Source of the DNA: Coriobacteriales bacterium
GTDB taxonomy: Bacteria; Actinomycetota; Coriobacteriia; Coriobacteriales; UBA8131
DNA: 16,135 nucleotides
Direction: 5' to 3'
NCBI GenBank assembly: GCA_031268525.1
Contig: JAIRXA010000124.1
Coordinates: 1-16,135 of the forward strand
Part shown: piece by piece, positions 1 through 7,444 of the stretch
Numbering within the stretch: the stretch's first letter is position 1
Layout: the number at the start of each line of letters is the position of its first letter
Made by a program: the position numbers and the translations under genes
The notes under the pieces: model-generated
What the model was told of the DNA's origin: nothing
What the model saw: only the letters and a program-made list of their open reading frames with translations
The model's database searches: none

Positions 1-212
1 GTGAGCAGCAGGCGATCGATGAGGCTTTCCTCGGTGCCCTTCTTGCGCGCCGCCGTGACATCGAGGGCATTTTCCTCAAGCAGGTAGGGTGTCTGTGCCT
101 GCAAGGCATCGGCCATCGCCAGCAGCGCCCGATTGCGCGCTGTCGCGTCGAGACGCGCAAGCAGCGATGCCGCCGTACGGGCCTGCCGTGCCTTGGTAAG
201 AACCTCGCTCAT
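1..212 (-). CDS. proA: Gamma-glutamyl phosphate reductase (glutamate-5-semialdehyde dehydrogenase), N-terminal part
   Basis: ProA reduces gamma-glutamyl phosphate to glutamate-5-semialdehyde with NADPH, the second step of proline synthesis. Only the first 70 codons are present; the gene runs off the low-coordinate edge. The start ATG (210-212) is preceded by a strong GGGGGGAG ribosome site. The translation begins MSEVLTKARQARTAASLLAR and continues with LLAMADALQAQ, EENALDV and AARKKGT, which match the N-terminal helical part of ProA (typically 'KNAR.A...LA......N.AL..IA..L......I..AN..D'). It lies 43 bp downstream of proB in the same direction, the usual proBA pairing. The identification rests on this N-terminal pattern plus context, because the catalytic cysteine region is outside the window. 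Confidence 0.9.
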   Translation of the reverse strand, partial: MSEVLTKARQARTAASLLARLDATARNRALLAMADALQAQTPYLLEENALDVTAARKKGTEESLIDRLLL

Positions 213-255
213 GTCGTTCTCCCCCCTTACCTTCCGTCCATCGCTTGGGACCTCA

Positions 256-1383
256 CTAGAATATCACCAGCTCGTCGCGGTGTATGACCTCGCAGTCAGC
301 TCGGTGCGCAAGAAGCTCGTCATCGGCGATTTCTGACATCTTACGACCCGCCGCATGAACAAGTTCTGTGGAAGAATAACCACTCAGGCCCCGCCCGATG
401 AGAAAGCCATCCAGAGTCCGAATGTCAAGGACGCTTCGGGGCACAAAATCACCCTCCACGCGAGCGACGCCCACGGCGAGCAGTGAGCTTCCCTGTTCGC
501 GCAGGGCGCGCACGGCGCCGTCGTCGATGAAGACCGTACCTCGCACAGTACCCGAAAGCGCAAGCCAGAGTTTCCTGGCGGTCGTCTGATGACGAGCACC
601 CTCCTGTGCGAAGAGGGTCCCTACCGATTTGCCCGAAGCCGCGTCGATGAGCGCATCGGATCGGTGTCCCTCACAGATAACCATCGGAATGTCGGCGGCC
701 ATCAGCATCCTTGCTGCTTCAATCTTTGTTGCCATACCGCCACTGCCCCGTGCCGTACCCGCCTCCCCAGCCGCCTTGACGATTTCCTCGGTGAAGGCAG
801 CGATCTCCTCCAAAAGCAGCGCGTCCTCGTCAAGCCGCGGGTCGGCCGTATAGAGACCCCTGATGTCACTGAGAAGTACCACAAGGTCGGCCTTTACGAG
901 AATCGCGACCTGAGCAGCAAGGGTATCGTTATCGCCAAAACGGATTTCGTCGATAGCCACGCTGTCATTCTCGTTTATCAAAGGCACAACGCCTAACTCC
1001 AACAGACGCTCCAAAGTGTCGCGTGCATGCAGGTAGGCCTCGCGATTTTCTATACCATAGCGTGTGAGCAGTATCTGTCCAATGGTGATCCCCCTGCGCT
1101 CAAAAGCGCTCGCATAAGAACGCGTCAACGCGAGCTGACCAACGGCGGCGGCAGCCTGCAGGCTTGGAATGTTCTCAGAGGGGCGGGGACCAAGGCCGAG
1201 AACATCGAGACCGGCGGTGATGGCCGCCGAGGTGACGATCAATGCCTGTGACCCACGCGCACGCACTGCGGCGACCTGACGCGCGAGATCGTCGACGAAG
1301 GGCTCGTCAAGCCTGCCCTGCTCATCGGTAAGCGTCGAGGAGCCGATCTTGATGACGATACGATGTGCAATTCTCTCTGACAT
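256..1383 (-). CDS. proB: Glutamate 5-kinase
   Basis: ProB phosphorylates L-glutamate with ATP, the first and normally proline-inhibited step of proline synthesis. The protein has about 375 residues, a full-length ProB. An amino-acid-kinase domain fills about residues 8-260: the VIKIGSSTL start, the INENDSVA and FGDNDTLAA substrate-binding stretch, the LLSDIRGLYTADPR motif, and GSGGMATK. A PUA domain follows (about 280-365, 'GTVFIDDGAVRAL...GSSLLAVGVARVEGDF'). The motif usually written T/S-S-G-A-I reads TSAAITAG here, with Ala replacing Gly. Two ATGs sit side by side at 1386 and 1383; the second is preferred because the GAGGA ribosome site directly abuts the first. The gene begins only 15 bp after the obgE stop and is clearly co-transcribed with obgE and proA. 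Confidence 0.95.
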   Translation of the reverse strand: MSERIAHRIVIKIGSSTLTDEQGRLDEPFVDDLARQVAAVRARGSQALIVTSAAITAGLDVLGLGPRPSENIPSLQAAAAVGQLALTRSYASAFERRGITIGQILLTRYGIENREAYLHARDTLERLLELGVVPLINENDSVAIDEIRFGDNDTLAAQVAILVKADLVVLLSDIRGLYTADPRLDEDALLLEEIAAFTEEIVKAAGEAGTARGSGGMATKIEAARMLMAADIPMVICEGHRSDALIDAASGKSVGTLFAQEGARHQTTARKLWLALSGTVRGTVFIDDGAVRALREQGSSLLAVGVARVEGDFVPRSVLDIRTLDGFLIGRGLSGYSSTELVHAAGRKMSEIADDELLAHRADCEVIHRDELVIF

Positions 1384-1398
1384 CATTCCTCGTATCCC

Positions 1399-2781
1399 TT
1401 AGGGATGTTCCGCGTGTTCGAGCGCGCTCTCAAAGGCGAAGGCGCGTCCCAGAATGCGTATCTCGTCACCGTTGCGCGCACCAGCCTCAATCAGAGCCTT
1501 CTCAACCCCTCGCCGCTCCAGACGGTGCTGCAGATAGGCGATGGCTTCCTCGTTGTCCCATTCGGTCTGAATGACCATGCGCTCGACCGCCTTACCGGCG
1601 ACGCTGAAGACGCCGCCGCCGAGGTTGTGGACTGCGAAAGCACGGTCGCGCTCCTGACGGCGCAACTCCCAGACCTGATCGTAGTGCACCGCGGCCACAT
1701 CGAGGACTTCGGCCGCAGCGGTACGCAGCTCAAAGACGCGCTCGGCGGTCGCAGCAATCAGGGCGTCGATGCCCTGACCAGTCACTGCCGACACACCAAA
1801 GACTTCCGGTTCAAGGAAATCATCAGAGAATTCATCGCCACCGGCGCGCGCCAGGGCTTCTTCTCGAGCAGCATGACGTACGCGGTCAACAAGGCCTTCG
1901 GTATCCGGCAGATCGATCTTGTTCACGACGATGAACTGCGGACGTAGGGCAAGATCGGTGGCATAGCGAGCCAACTCTTCGTTGATGGTACGGTAATCTT
2001 CAATCGGATCGCGTCCCTCCCAAGAGCCTGAGGCGTCAATGACGTGCAGGATCAGCGCCGTACGCTCGATATGGCGCAGGAACTCATGACCAAGCCCCTT
2101 GCCCGCCGCGGCGCCCTCGATCAGCCCGGGAACATCAGCGACCACAAAGCTGTGGTCCCCGGTGCGCACCATGCCGAGATTGGGCACCAGCGTGGTGAAG
2201 GGATAGTCGGCGATCTTGGGGCGTGCGGCACTCATGCGCGCGATCAGAGAGGACTTACCCACCGACGGCATCCCCACCAGGGCTGCGTCGGCCATCAGCT
2301 TCATCTCCAGCTCGATCCAGCGCTCCTCGGCAGGTTCTCCCAGCTCGGCGAAGGCCGGAGCGCGACGCGTAGCGGTCACAAAATGGATGTTGCCGCGACC
2401 TCCAGCACCACCCTGCGCCACAATGACGCGCTCGCCCTGATGACACAGATCGGCGATCAGGTCGCCCGTCTCGCGCGCCTCCTCGTCATACTCGCGCACC
2501 TGAGTACCCAGCGGCACCCTGAGCAGGAGGTCATTGCCGGTAGCCCCATGCATCCGCGAGCCCCTGCCATGTATACCACGTGTCGCCTTGAAGTGATGCT
2601 TGAAACGATAGTCGATCAGCGAGGAGACGCTTTGGTCGGCTTCCAGAATGACATTACCGCCGCGCCCGCCGTCGCCGCCATCAGGTCCACCCTTTGGCAC
2701 GTGAGCCTCACGGCGAAAGGACATGCAGCCCGCACCCCCGTCACCGGCCTTCACATGGATATGCACCTGATCTATGAACAT
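1399..2781 (-). CDS. obgE: GTPase Obg/CgtA, ribosome-assembly GTPase
   Basis: Obg is an essential GTPase acting in large-subunit ribosome maturation and stress (ppGpp) signalling. All three domains are visible in 460 residues. The glycine-rich Obg fold (about 1-158) begins MFIDQVHIHVKAGDGGAGC and contains GGPDGGDGGRGGNV. The G domain (about 160-345) has G1 VGMPSVGKSS, switch PFTTLVPN, G3 DVPGLIEGA, G4 VNKID and G5 VSAVTG. The C-terminal OCT domain is at about 365-440 ('VFSVAGKAVERMVIQTEWDNEEAIAYLQ', shown here only as a region). The Obg-type OCT domain is usual in Gram-positives. It follows rpmA, from which it is separated by a hairpin, and precedes proB. The ribosome site is weak (a GGA about 6 nt before the ATG, or GGAGAG further away), consistent with modest expression below that of the ribosomal proteins. 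Confidence 0.97.
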   Translation of the reverse strand: MFIDQVHIHVKAGDGGAGCMSFRREAHVPKGGPDGGDGGRGGNVILEADQSVSSLIDYRFKHHFKATRGIHGRGSRMHGATGNDLLLRVPLGTQVREYDEEARETGDLIADLCHQGERVIVAQGGAGGRGNIHFVTATRRAPAFAELGEPAEERWIELEMKLMADAALVGMPSVGKSSLIARMSAARPKIADYPFTTLVPNLGMVRTGDHSFVVADVPGLIEGAAAGKGLGHEFLRHIERTALILHVIDASGSWEGRDPIEDYRTINEELARYATDLALRPQFIVVNKIDLPDTEGLVDRVRHAAREEALARAGGDEFSDDFLEPEVFGVSAVTGQGIDALIAATAERVFELRTAAAEVLDVAAVHYDQVWELRRQERDRAFAVHNLGGGVFSVAGKAVERMVIQTEWDNEEAIAYLQHRLERRGVEKALIEAGARNGDEIRILGRAFAFESALEHAEHP

Positions 2782-2828
2782 CTCACATCCAAAACTCTCC
2801 GTACGCCGATACGCCGCATAGATACGCG

Positions 2829-2859
2829 AAAACCCTCCGTCATCCGTGTTGACAGAGGG
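2829..2859 (-). terminator. Hairpin between rpmA and obgE, possible attenuator
   Basis: On the minus strand a 9-bp stem (2851-2859 with 2833-2841, CCCTCTGTC / GACGGAGGG including one G-U pair) closes a 9-nt loop and is followed directly by TTTT (2832-2829). The T-run is short, so partial rather than complete termination is likely. It sits 37 bp after the rpmA stop and 51 bp before the obgE start, where it could reduce obgE-proBA expression relative to the ribosomal protein genes. Confidence 0.55.
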
Positions 2860-2895
2860 CTCACATCCCGCATGACGTGTTCGCGAAAAAGACCC

Positions 2896-3150
2896 TCAGG
2901 CCCTCACAGGTCGTACGTGCACCTTGCGCTTATCGCCCTTCGTGAACTCAAGGATACCATCTTGTAAGGCAAAGAGTGTGTCATCGCTGCCACGACCAAC
3001 ATTCTCGCCGGGATGAATATGAGTGCCATGCTGGCGCACGATGATATTGCCTGTATGCACCAATTCTCCAGCAAAACGCTTCACACCGAGGCGCTGTGCG
3101 TGGCTGTCGCGACCGTTACGCGAGGACCCAAGTCCCTTCTTATGTGCCAT
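2896..3150 (-). CDS. rpmA: 50S ribosomal protein L27
   Basis: L27 is a component of the large ribosomal subunit near the peptidyl-transferase centre and L21. The 84-residue protein has the canonical start MAHKKGLGSSRNGRDSHAQR, then LGVKRFAGE, the VHTGNIIVRQHGT core and HPGENVGRGSDDTLFAL, ending with a basic tail. It has no Bacillota-type N-terminal extension that would need cleavage by Prp. The start is supported by GGGAG 8 nt upstream. It lies 33 bp after rplU in the conserved rplU-rpmA-obgE order. Confidence 0.98.
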   Translation of the reverse strand: MAHKKGLGSSRNGRDSHAQRLGVKRFAGELVHTGNIIVRQHGTHIHPGENVGRGSDDTLFALQDGILEFTKGDKRKVHVRPVRA

Positions 3151-3183
3151 CTTTCAAACTCCCTATCCGTGGATACGACCGGG

Positions 3184-3804
3184 TTACTCCGCGGCCTTCT
3201 CTTCTGCATCGGCCTTCTTGGCCGCAGGTTTTCTGGTGGCTGGCTTTTTTGCAGCGGCGGGCTTCGCTTCTGCTTCATCGCTGGCGGCAGTCTTCTTTGT
3301 CACAGGCTTCCTGCTTGCTGAAGCCGTGTCTTCTCCCGCCTCCACCTTTTTCGCGGTAGCCTTGCGAACTGTGACGGGCTTCTTGTCCTCGGCCTTCTCG
3401 GTGTCCTTGACGACAGGCTTCTCGGCCTTCGCGGGCTTCTCGTCCGTCTTGACGGCGGACTTCTTCGCCGATTTCTCAGCTTTTGGAGCCACACCACTCA
3501 GGCTGATATCAAGCACCTGAAGTCGGGTGAGTTCCTGGCGATGGCCGCGCAGACGCTTGTAACCCTTACGCTTCTTGAACTTGAAGACAAGGGCCTTCTC
3601 GCCTCTGAAATGCTCGAGGACCTCAGCGAAGACTCTGGCCTTCGCAAGCTTGTCAGAATCGACGGTGATCTGCGAGCCATCAGCGAGAAAGATCACCTTT
3701 AACTCGACGGTCTTACCCGGCTCGACATCAAGCTTCTCGACCGCGAGAATATCGCCCTGAGCGACCTTGAACTGCTTTCCTCCGGTGGCAACGATTGCGT
3801 ACAT
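3184..3804 (-). CDS. rplU: 50S ribosomal protein L21 with long basic C-terminal extension
   Basis: L21 binds 23S rRNA in the large subunit. Residues 1-102 are a normal L21 (MYAIVATGGKQFKV at the start; FKFKKRKGYKRLRGHRQ near the end of the core). The family is usually about 100 residues, but this protein has 206. Residues 103-206 are a low-complexity tail rich in Lys, Ala and Glu (runs such as KSAKKSAVKT, AAKKPATRKPAAKK), probably disordered and positively charged, resembling histone-H1-like tails. Start: GTG (3807) is followed at once by ATG (3804); the ATG is preferred because it begins the conserved MYAIV sequence and has AAGGG about 8 nt upstream. It is the first gene of the operon, with its own predicted promoter at 3851-3879. 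Confidence 0.95.
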   Translation of the reverse strand: MYAIVATGGKQFKVAQGDILAVEKLDVEPGKTVELKVIFLADGSQITVDSDKLAKARVFAEVLEHFRGEKALVFKFKKRKGYKRLRGHRQELTRLQVLDISLSGVAPKAEKSAKKSAVKTDEKPAKAEKPVVKDTEKAEDKKPVTVRKATAKKVEAGEDTASASRKPVTKKTAASDEAEAKPAAAKKPATRKPAAKKADAEEKAAE

Positions 3805-3850
3805 CACGATACCCTTCGTTATCTGTTATCCCATTTATGCGCAAACCATT

Positions 3851-3879
3851 ACTTTAACAGTGAAAACACCCAACGTCAA
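3851..3879 (-). promoter_or_regulatory. Predicted sigma-70-type promoter of the rplU-rpmA-obgE-proBA operon
   Basis: On the minus strand there is a TTGACG -35 (3879-3874), a 17-bp spacer and a TAAAGT -10 (3856-3851). This would start transcription near 3844 and give a leader of about 40 nt before the rplU ATG at 3804. The -35 matches 5 of 6 consensus bases and the -10 matches 4 of 6. No clear terminator is visible between the CotH-family gene that ends at 3889 and this promoter. Confidence 0.5.
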
Positions 3880-3888
3880 CGAAGGATG

Positions 3889-5847
3889 TCACGGAATAGC
3901 CGCATCTTCGTCCTGAAGGGCATCGGGAGCGACATCCGACAAGGCATCCTCGCCCGTATCTGCGACAGCTCCTGGCCCAAAGCCCAGGGAAGCGTCTTGG
4001 TTGGGTCTGGCTCGGTTAAAGCCCAGGGTGCTGGAACCCATGCTCTCGATATCGATGCTGGAGGCGTCGATAAGGCTTGCGCCATCGGCTGCCTGAGCCT
4101 CACTGGTCGCGGGTATCGTCCCTGCGAGCTGTCCCTTGATGCTCTCGGCGCGCAAAAGACAAAACTCATGCAGGGCCGTACTTGCAGTCTCAAAGGCCTC
4201 GTAGGTACAAAATGCCGTGGGGTCTCTTTGCACGTAGGGCGCAATGAGAGCAAGCGTATCGGCATAGAAAGTGGCGAACTCTGCACTCTCGAGGTATTCG
4301 ACAAGAATCCCGAGCTCATCGTGATAGGCGGCGAGATAGTGCTCATCGCTGAAAATCCAGGCGATCATCGGCTTATCCTCGATCTCGCCGGAAAGCATGG
4401 GGGAATCGATGGGATAGTTAACCAGCGTGGTCGCGGTGTCCAGTGTGCTGGTGGCTGTGTTGCCCTGCGCAAATCCGCCCATACCCCCCATACCACCCAT
4501 GCCGCCGAAAGCGAGATTGTAATCCCAGGCGATCATCGAGAGCTGTCCGTCATCCTCATACAGGTAATAATTATGAGTCAGAGAACCGGTATAGCTGTCG
4601 GAATTGAGCACGAAATCATGCACCGCGAAGTAACTGATGACCTCATCAACATTGACGGTCTCGGCGATATCCTCCTGCGCGTTGAGCCTGCGCAGCGCCT
4701 CGATGAAGCGGCTTTTGTCTGCGGCACTTATCGTTGATTTGGCGCTGTCAAAGATCGCGGCATAGCTGTCGGGGTCGTCATCGGTGTAGATGAGAGAGGT
4801 GGCGCTACTCCCGCCAGCCATGCCACCAGCCATGCCGCCACCCGGAAATTCACCTGCCCCGATATCGACCGGATCACCCTCGGGCAGAGGGAACGCACCC
4901 TGTGGCATATTCTCGAAATCGGGCATCTCCCCGTCGCCGGGAGGGGTCATGCCTTCGGGCATCTCTCCACCTTCGGGAGGGGTCATGCCTTCGGGTAGTG
5001 CAGCCCCACCTTCGGGCATCGTCGTCTCCTCGGGAAGTCCCCTCCCCCCGGGCATAAAGCCTCCGCCCCGAGACGCCCCATCCTCAGGCAGAGCATCGCC
5101 TTCGGGAAAAATCGCATCGCCTGCAAATGTGCCCTCAACGCCCGCGGCACCTTCAGCACCTTCAACGCCCTCAACGCCCGCGGCGCCCATGCCACCGCCG
5201 AATCCGCCCATACCTCCAGCCATATCCATGGTGTCCGGCTTGTAGAGCGTCCCGCTCAGACTGTCGGATACCCGTTGCGTGAAGGATTCCTCCACGCTTT
5301 CGACGGCCAGATACAAACCCCAGTCCTCGCCGTTGACCGTCACCCAGATGTAGCTGGACAGCGGCGCCCAGGCCCCCATTTCATTCATCAGGTGATAGCT
5401 GAGGTAATCCTTCAGATAGGTGTTGTCCTGAGCGATATTGTTCAAGACAAGTTTGTCGAGGCCCAGATAGCTCCGGCCATCCACATAGTGGTCAAACTCA
5501 AGCTTAAAGCTGTAGCGCTCCGAATCGGAGTTCGCAATGGAGGAAAGTGACGAATTGCCCTTGGGCCGGATACCAACACCACCAACCTTTGATCCATCGA
5601 CAACAACATCAACAAGAATGTACTCCTCATTCTGAGCGTTATCGAGCATCTCCTGCCAATCGTCTTCGTCAACACGGATATCGATGGTGTGGACGATATC
5701 GGTCGCGAAGAGACTGTCAACATAGCGCAGAGGATCATCGCGAGTGATGAATCCGCTGGCATAGGCACTGCCAAGGGCGCCAAGCAAGACCAGCATGACC
5801 AGTACGGCCAGCAGGACCATCAGGTTGGTGAAGCGATTGCGTACCAT
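3889..5847 (-). CDS. Membrane-anchored CotH-family kinase with Gly/Pro/Glu-rich insert
   Basis: CotH (PF08757) proteins are atypical protein kinases, first known from Bacillus spore coats; here there is no sporulation context. The 652-residue protein has an N-terminal hydrophobic segment (about 9-30), so it is a membrane-anchored or exported protein. CotH hallmarks are IRPKGNSS (93-100), FDHYVDGRSYLGLDKLVLNN (118-137), YLKDYLSYHLM (144-154), WGLYLAVESVEESF (176-189) and LYKPD (201-205). They continue after an insert with YFAVHDFVLNSDSY (406-419) and the acidic catalytic-type motif MIAWDYNLAFGG (438-449). The insert (about 207-348) is low-complexity, with Gly-rich stretches and PEG repeats, including a 12-residue tandem repeat at 285-308 (PEGMTPP..GEM). 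A GGM repeat follows at 448-459. It starts 9 bp after the DUF4956 stop; AGGGG precedes the ATG. The substrate is unknown. Confidence 0.85.
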   Translation of the reverse strand: MVRNRFTNLMVLLAVLVMLVLLGALGSAYASGFITRDDPLRYVDSLFATDIVHTIDIRVDEDDWQEMLDNAQNEEYILVDVVVDGSKVGGVGIRPKGNSSLSSIANSDSERYSFKLEFDHYVDGRSYLGLDKLVLNNIAQDNTYLKDYLSYHLMNEMGAWAPLSSYIWVTVNGEDWGLYLAVESVEESFTQRVSDSLSGTLYKPDTMDMAGGMGGFGGGMGAAGVEGVEGAEGAAGVEGTFAGDAIFPEGDALPEDGASRGGGFMPGGRGLPEETTMPEGGAALPEGMTPPEGGEMPEGMTPPGDGEMPDFENMPQGAFPLPEGDPVDIGAGEFPGGGMAGGMAGGSSATSLIYTDDDPDSYAAIFDSAKSTISAADKSRFIEALRRLNAQEDIAETVNVDEVISYFAVHDFVLNSDSYTGSLTHNYYLYEDDGQLSMIAWDYNLAFGGMGGMGGMGGFAQGNTATSTLDTATTLVNYPIDSPMLSGEIEDKPMIAWIFSDEHYLAAYHDELGILVEYLESAEFATFYADTLALIAPYVQRDPTAFCTYEAFETASTALHEFCLLRAESIKGQLAGTIPATSEAQAADGASLIDASSIDIESMGSSTLGFNRARPNQDASLGFGPGAVADTGEDALSDVAPDALQDEDAAIP

Positions 5848-5856
5848 GCCGCACCC

Positions 5857-6528
5857 CTAACCGAGGTAGTCGCCGTTGTAACTGACCAGAATAACCTGCC
5901 GCATACCTGCCAGAGCCTTCAGGGAGCCCAGGAAGGTCGTATCCTCCTTGCGCAGGCGCACCTCGTAATTCAGTTCTATGGAGCTGTCATTCACGGTCTT
6001 GCCCTTGATGGCCGACTTCACGACCCCCTCGGAGATCAGTTGATGGGCTTGAGATTCTACGGTCTCATCCGTGCAGGTAAGCACCAGGAGATAGGGCTTA
6101 TCGTTGGTTTTACGGTTGACGAAGACAAGCAGCATTCCGCCAATCACCAGACTTCCGAGTATGGCAAGGGGGATCATGCCCGCCGCCAGAACGATCCCGG
6201 CCGCAATCGCCCAAAAGAGGAAGGCGATGTCGAGCGGTTCTTTGATGGCAGTACGAAAGCGTACGATGGACAGGGCACCGACCATGCCGAGCGAAAGCAC
6301 GACATTGCTCGAGACTGCAAGGATGACCAGAGTCGATATCATGGTCAGGGCAACAAGGGTGACACTGAAACTCGAAGAATACATCACGCCGGTAAAGGTC
6401 TTTTTGTAGATGAAGAAGATGAAGACACCGATACAGAGGGCCAGCACCAGTGCGATAACCATGTCAAGGATGCTCACGCTGGTGAAATTATCGAGAAAAT
6501 TTGAGGTGAAGATGTCATTGAAGGTCAT
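5857..6528 (-). CDS. DUF4956 family membrane protein
   Basis: This 223-residue protein has about four predicted membrane helices (about 20-42, 52-76, 103-118, 121-138) followed by a soluble C-terminal domain (about 140-223). The conserved loop between helices, VGALSIVRFRTAIKEPLDIAF, is typical of DUF4956 (PF16316). The biochemical function is unknown. Genes of this family are often found beside VTC-domain polyphosphate polymerases and CotH-like kinases, and that is the arrangement here: the VTC gene ends 26 bp upstream and the CotH gene starts 9 bp downstream. A GGAG site precedes the ATG. By position it may be the membrane partner of the VTC enzyme, which has no membrane helix of its own; this is inference. 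Confidence 0.85.
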   Translation of the reverse strand: MTFNDIFTSNFLDNFTSVSILDMVIALVLALCIGVFIFFIYKKTFTGVMYSSSFSVTLVALTMISTLVILAVSSNVVLSLGMVGALSIVRFRTAIKEPLDIAFLFWAIAAGIVLAAGMIPLAILGSLVIGGMLLVFVNRKTNDKPYLLVLTCTDETVESQAHQLISEGVVKSAIKGKTVNDSSIELNYEVRLRKEDTTFLGSLKALAGMRQVILVSYNGDYLG

Positions 6529-6554
6529 GGTCAGCTCCGATCAATAATAGATTA

Positions 6555-7247
6555 TTAGCAGTATATTCTACTTGCTGCATATTTTGAGAAAGCATGTGCT
6601 CGACGGCTGGGAATGCCAAGCAGACCCGTGATGATCTCAGGGATGAAGGCGTCGTATTTAACCTCCAGCAGAAGGTCTTTGTCTCCAAGGGGTAGCAGGG
6701 GTGTCGCCGCCGAGAGGAAGTCGGTTGCATAACGGCTGGTATGCAGATTGCTGTCCAGCGTGATGCGCACGTTTCCTGCCGGATGGGTAAAAGCCTCGCG
6801 AACATACTCCACAATGACCGTCGGGCGCAGGCCCTGTGTGGTCATCTTGCTTGCAAACTCCAGCGCCAGAGGGCGTTGCTCACTCATCATCCAGGAACGA
6901 TCACCATTGAGCAGCTGTCGCAGCTCCTCAAGGCCGATCGCCTCTTTGCGCTTCGTGCAAAGCCCTCGCTGTTTGCTCTTCTTCTCGATTTGGATGAATC
7001 CAAAATCATCGTTATAACGACGGATTCGGAACTTCTCACGCCCATCGACCCCATTGATCTTGTCACGCAGAGCCGTGTCGGTCGGCGTGTCAAAATACAG
7101 ACTGCTGACGCGATAGCGCCCTTCGGGGCCGGCGTGGCGATCCTGTCTGAGCGCGGCTCGCAAGCGGGCGCGGAGCATGAGGTAGTCCGCATGGTTGATA
7201 CTGTGCTTGAGTTCGTGTCGTGGCCTTGGTTCACAAGAATCCTGCAT
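6555..7247 (-). CDS. VTC-domain protein, predicted polyphosphate polymerase
   Basis: VTC domains (PF09359) make polyphosphate from ATP in a tunnel lined with basic residues. In 230 residues the expected pattern is visible: RHELKH (10-15), SLYFDTP (49-55), EKFRIRRY (71-78), FIQIEKKSKQRG (84-95) with CTKRK (97-101), VEYVREAF (146-153), VRITLDSNL (160-168), LLEVKYD (193-199) and SKYAASR (221-227). The paired Arg of FRIR, the Lys of IEKK, Arg150, Arg161 and Glu195/Lys197 correspond to the tunnel residues known from yeast Vtc4. There is no SPX domain and no membrane helix. A GGGGG ribosome site lies about 12 nt before the ATG. It is the first gene of a three-gene operon with DUF4956 and CotH, with a promoter at 7295-7328. 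Confidence 0.88.
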   Translation of the reverse strand: MQDSCEPRPRHELKHSINHADYLMLRARLRAALRQDRHAGPEGRYRVSSLYFDTPTDTALRDKINGVDGREKFRIRRYNDDFGFIQIEKKSKQRGLCTKRKEAIGLEELRQLLNGDRSWMMSEQRPLALEFASKMTTQGLRPTVIVEYVREAFTHPAGNVRITLDSNLHTSRYATDFLSAATPLLPLGDKDLLLEVKYDAFIPEIITGLLGIPSRRAHAFSKYAASRIYC

Positions 7248-7294
7248 GGGCGTGCTTCCCCCTTCATCTATCAGATAAGCATCATGATGGAGAA

Positions 7295-7328
7295 ATTCTA
7301 GAGAACACGCCTTAAAGAAAGATTAAAC
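7295..7328 (-). promoter_or_regulatory. Predicted response-regulator operator and promoter of the VTC operon
   Basis: On the minus strand two direct half-sites, GTTTAAT (7328-7322) and CTTTAAG (7317-7311), begin 11 bp apart, one helical turn, as is typical of OmpR/PhoB-family dimer sites. Ten bases later comes TAGAAT (7300-7295), a -10 hexamer with 5 of 6 consensus bases. There is no separate -35, as expected for an activator-dependent promoter. The same layout precedes the response-regulator gene at 9266-9299. Confidence 0.6.
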
Positions 7329-7330
7329 GA

Positions 7331-7422
7331 CGCGAGAGTCGGTCATGAGACAAAGCGGGGATCGGCCATGGGACGGAGTGAGAGATCGTCATGAGACGAC
7401 GCGAGAGACGGTCGTTAAACAA
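7331..7422. repeat. Four 23-bp imperfect tandem repeats
   Basis: Units are 7331-7353, 7354-7376, 7377-7399 and 7400-7422, all exactly 23 bp with no spacers. The shared core is GCGAGAG near the left end, then CGGTCATGAGAC. The first three units share the ending CATGRGAC plus two purines; the fourth is more diverged (GTTAAAC in place of ATGAGAC). The array fills the gap between the end of the sensor-kinase gene and the predicted VTC operator, and abuts that operator on its upstream side. A period of 23 bp is close to two helical turns. Confidence 0.8.
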
Positions 7423-7436
7423 AGAGAACGACCGTC
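7407..7436 (-). terminator. Perfect 10-bp inverted repeat after the sensor-kinase gene
   Basis: GACGGTCGTT (7407-7416) and AACGACCGTC (7427-7436) form a perfect 10-bp stem with a 10-nt loop. It begins 8 bp beyond the sensor-kinase stop on the minus strand. It has the place of a terminator, but there is no U-run after it (TCTCGCG follows), so it could instead be an RNA-stability element or part of the repeat array it overlaps. Confidence 0.4.
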
Positions 7437-7444
7437 AGCAGCCA

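Noticed and set aside
2044..2967. 307-codon plus-strand frame across obgE and into rpmA
   Set aside because: It overlaps two conserved genes on the other strand and its translation has no coherent domain.
5689..6504. 271-codon plus-strand frame opposite the DUF4956 gene
   Set aside because: The very polar, Asp/His/Gln-rich product is the antisense image of a hydrophobic membrane protein.
7331..7422. CRISPR-like array
   Set aside because: The 23-bp units are directly contiguous with no unique spacers, imperfect, only four in number, and there are no cas genes.
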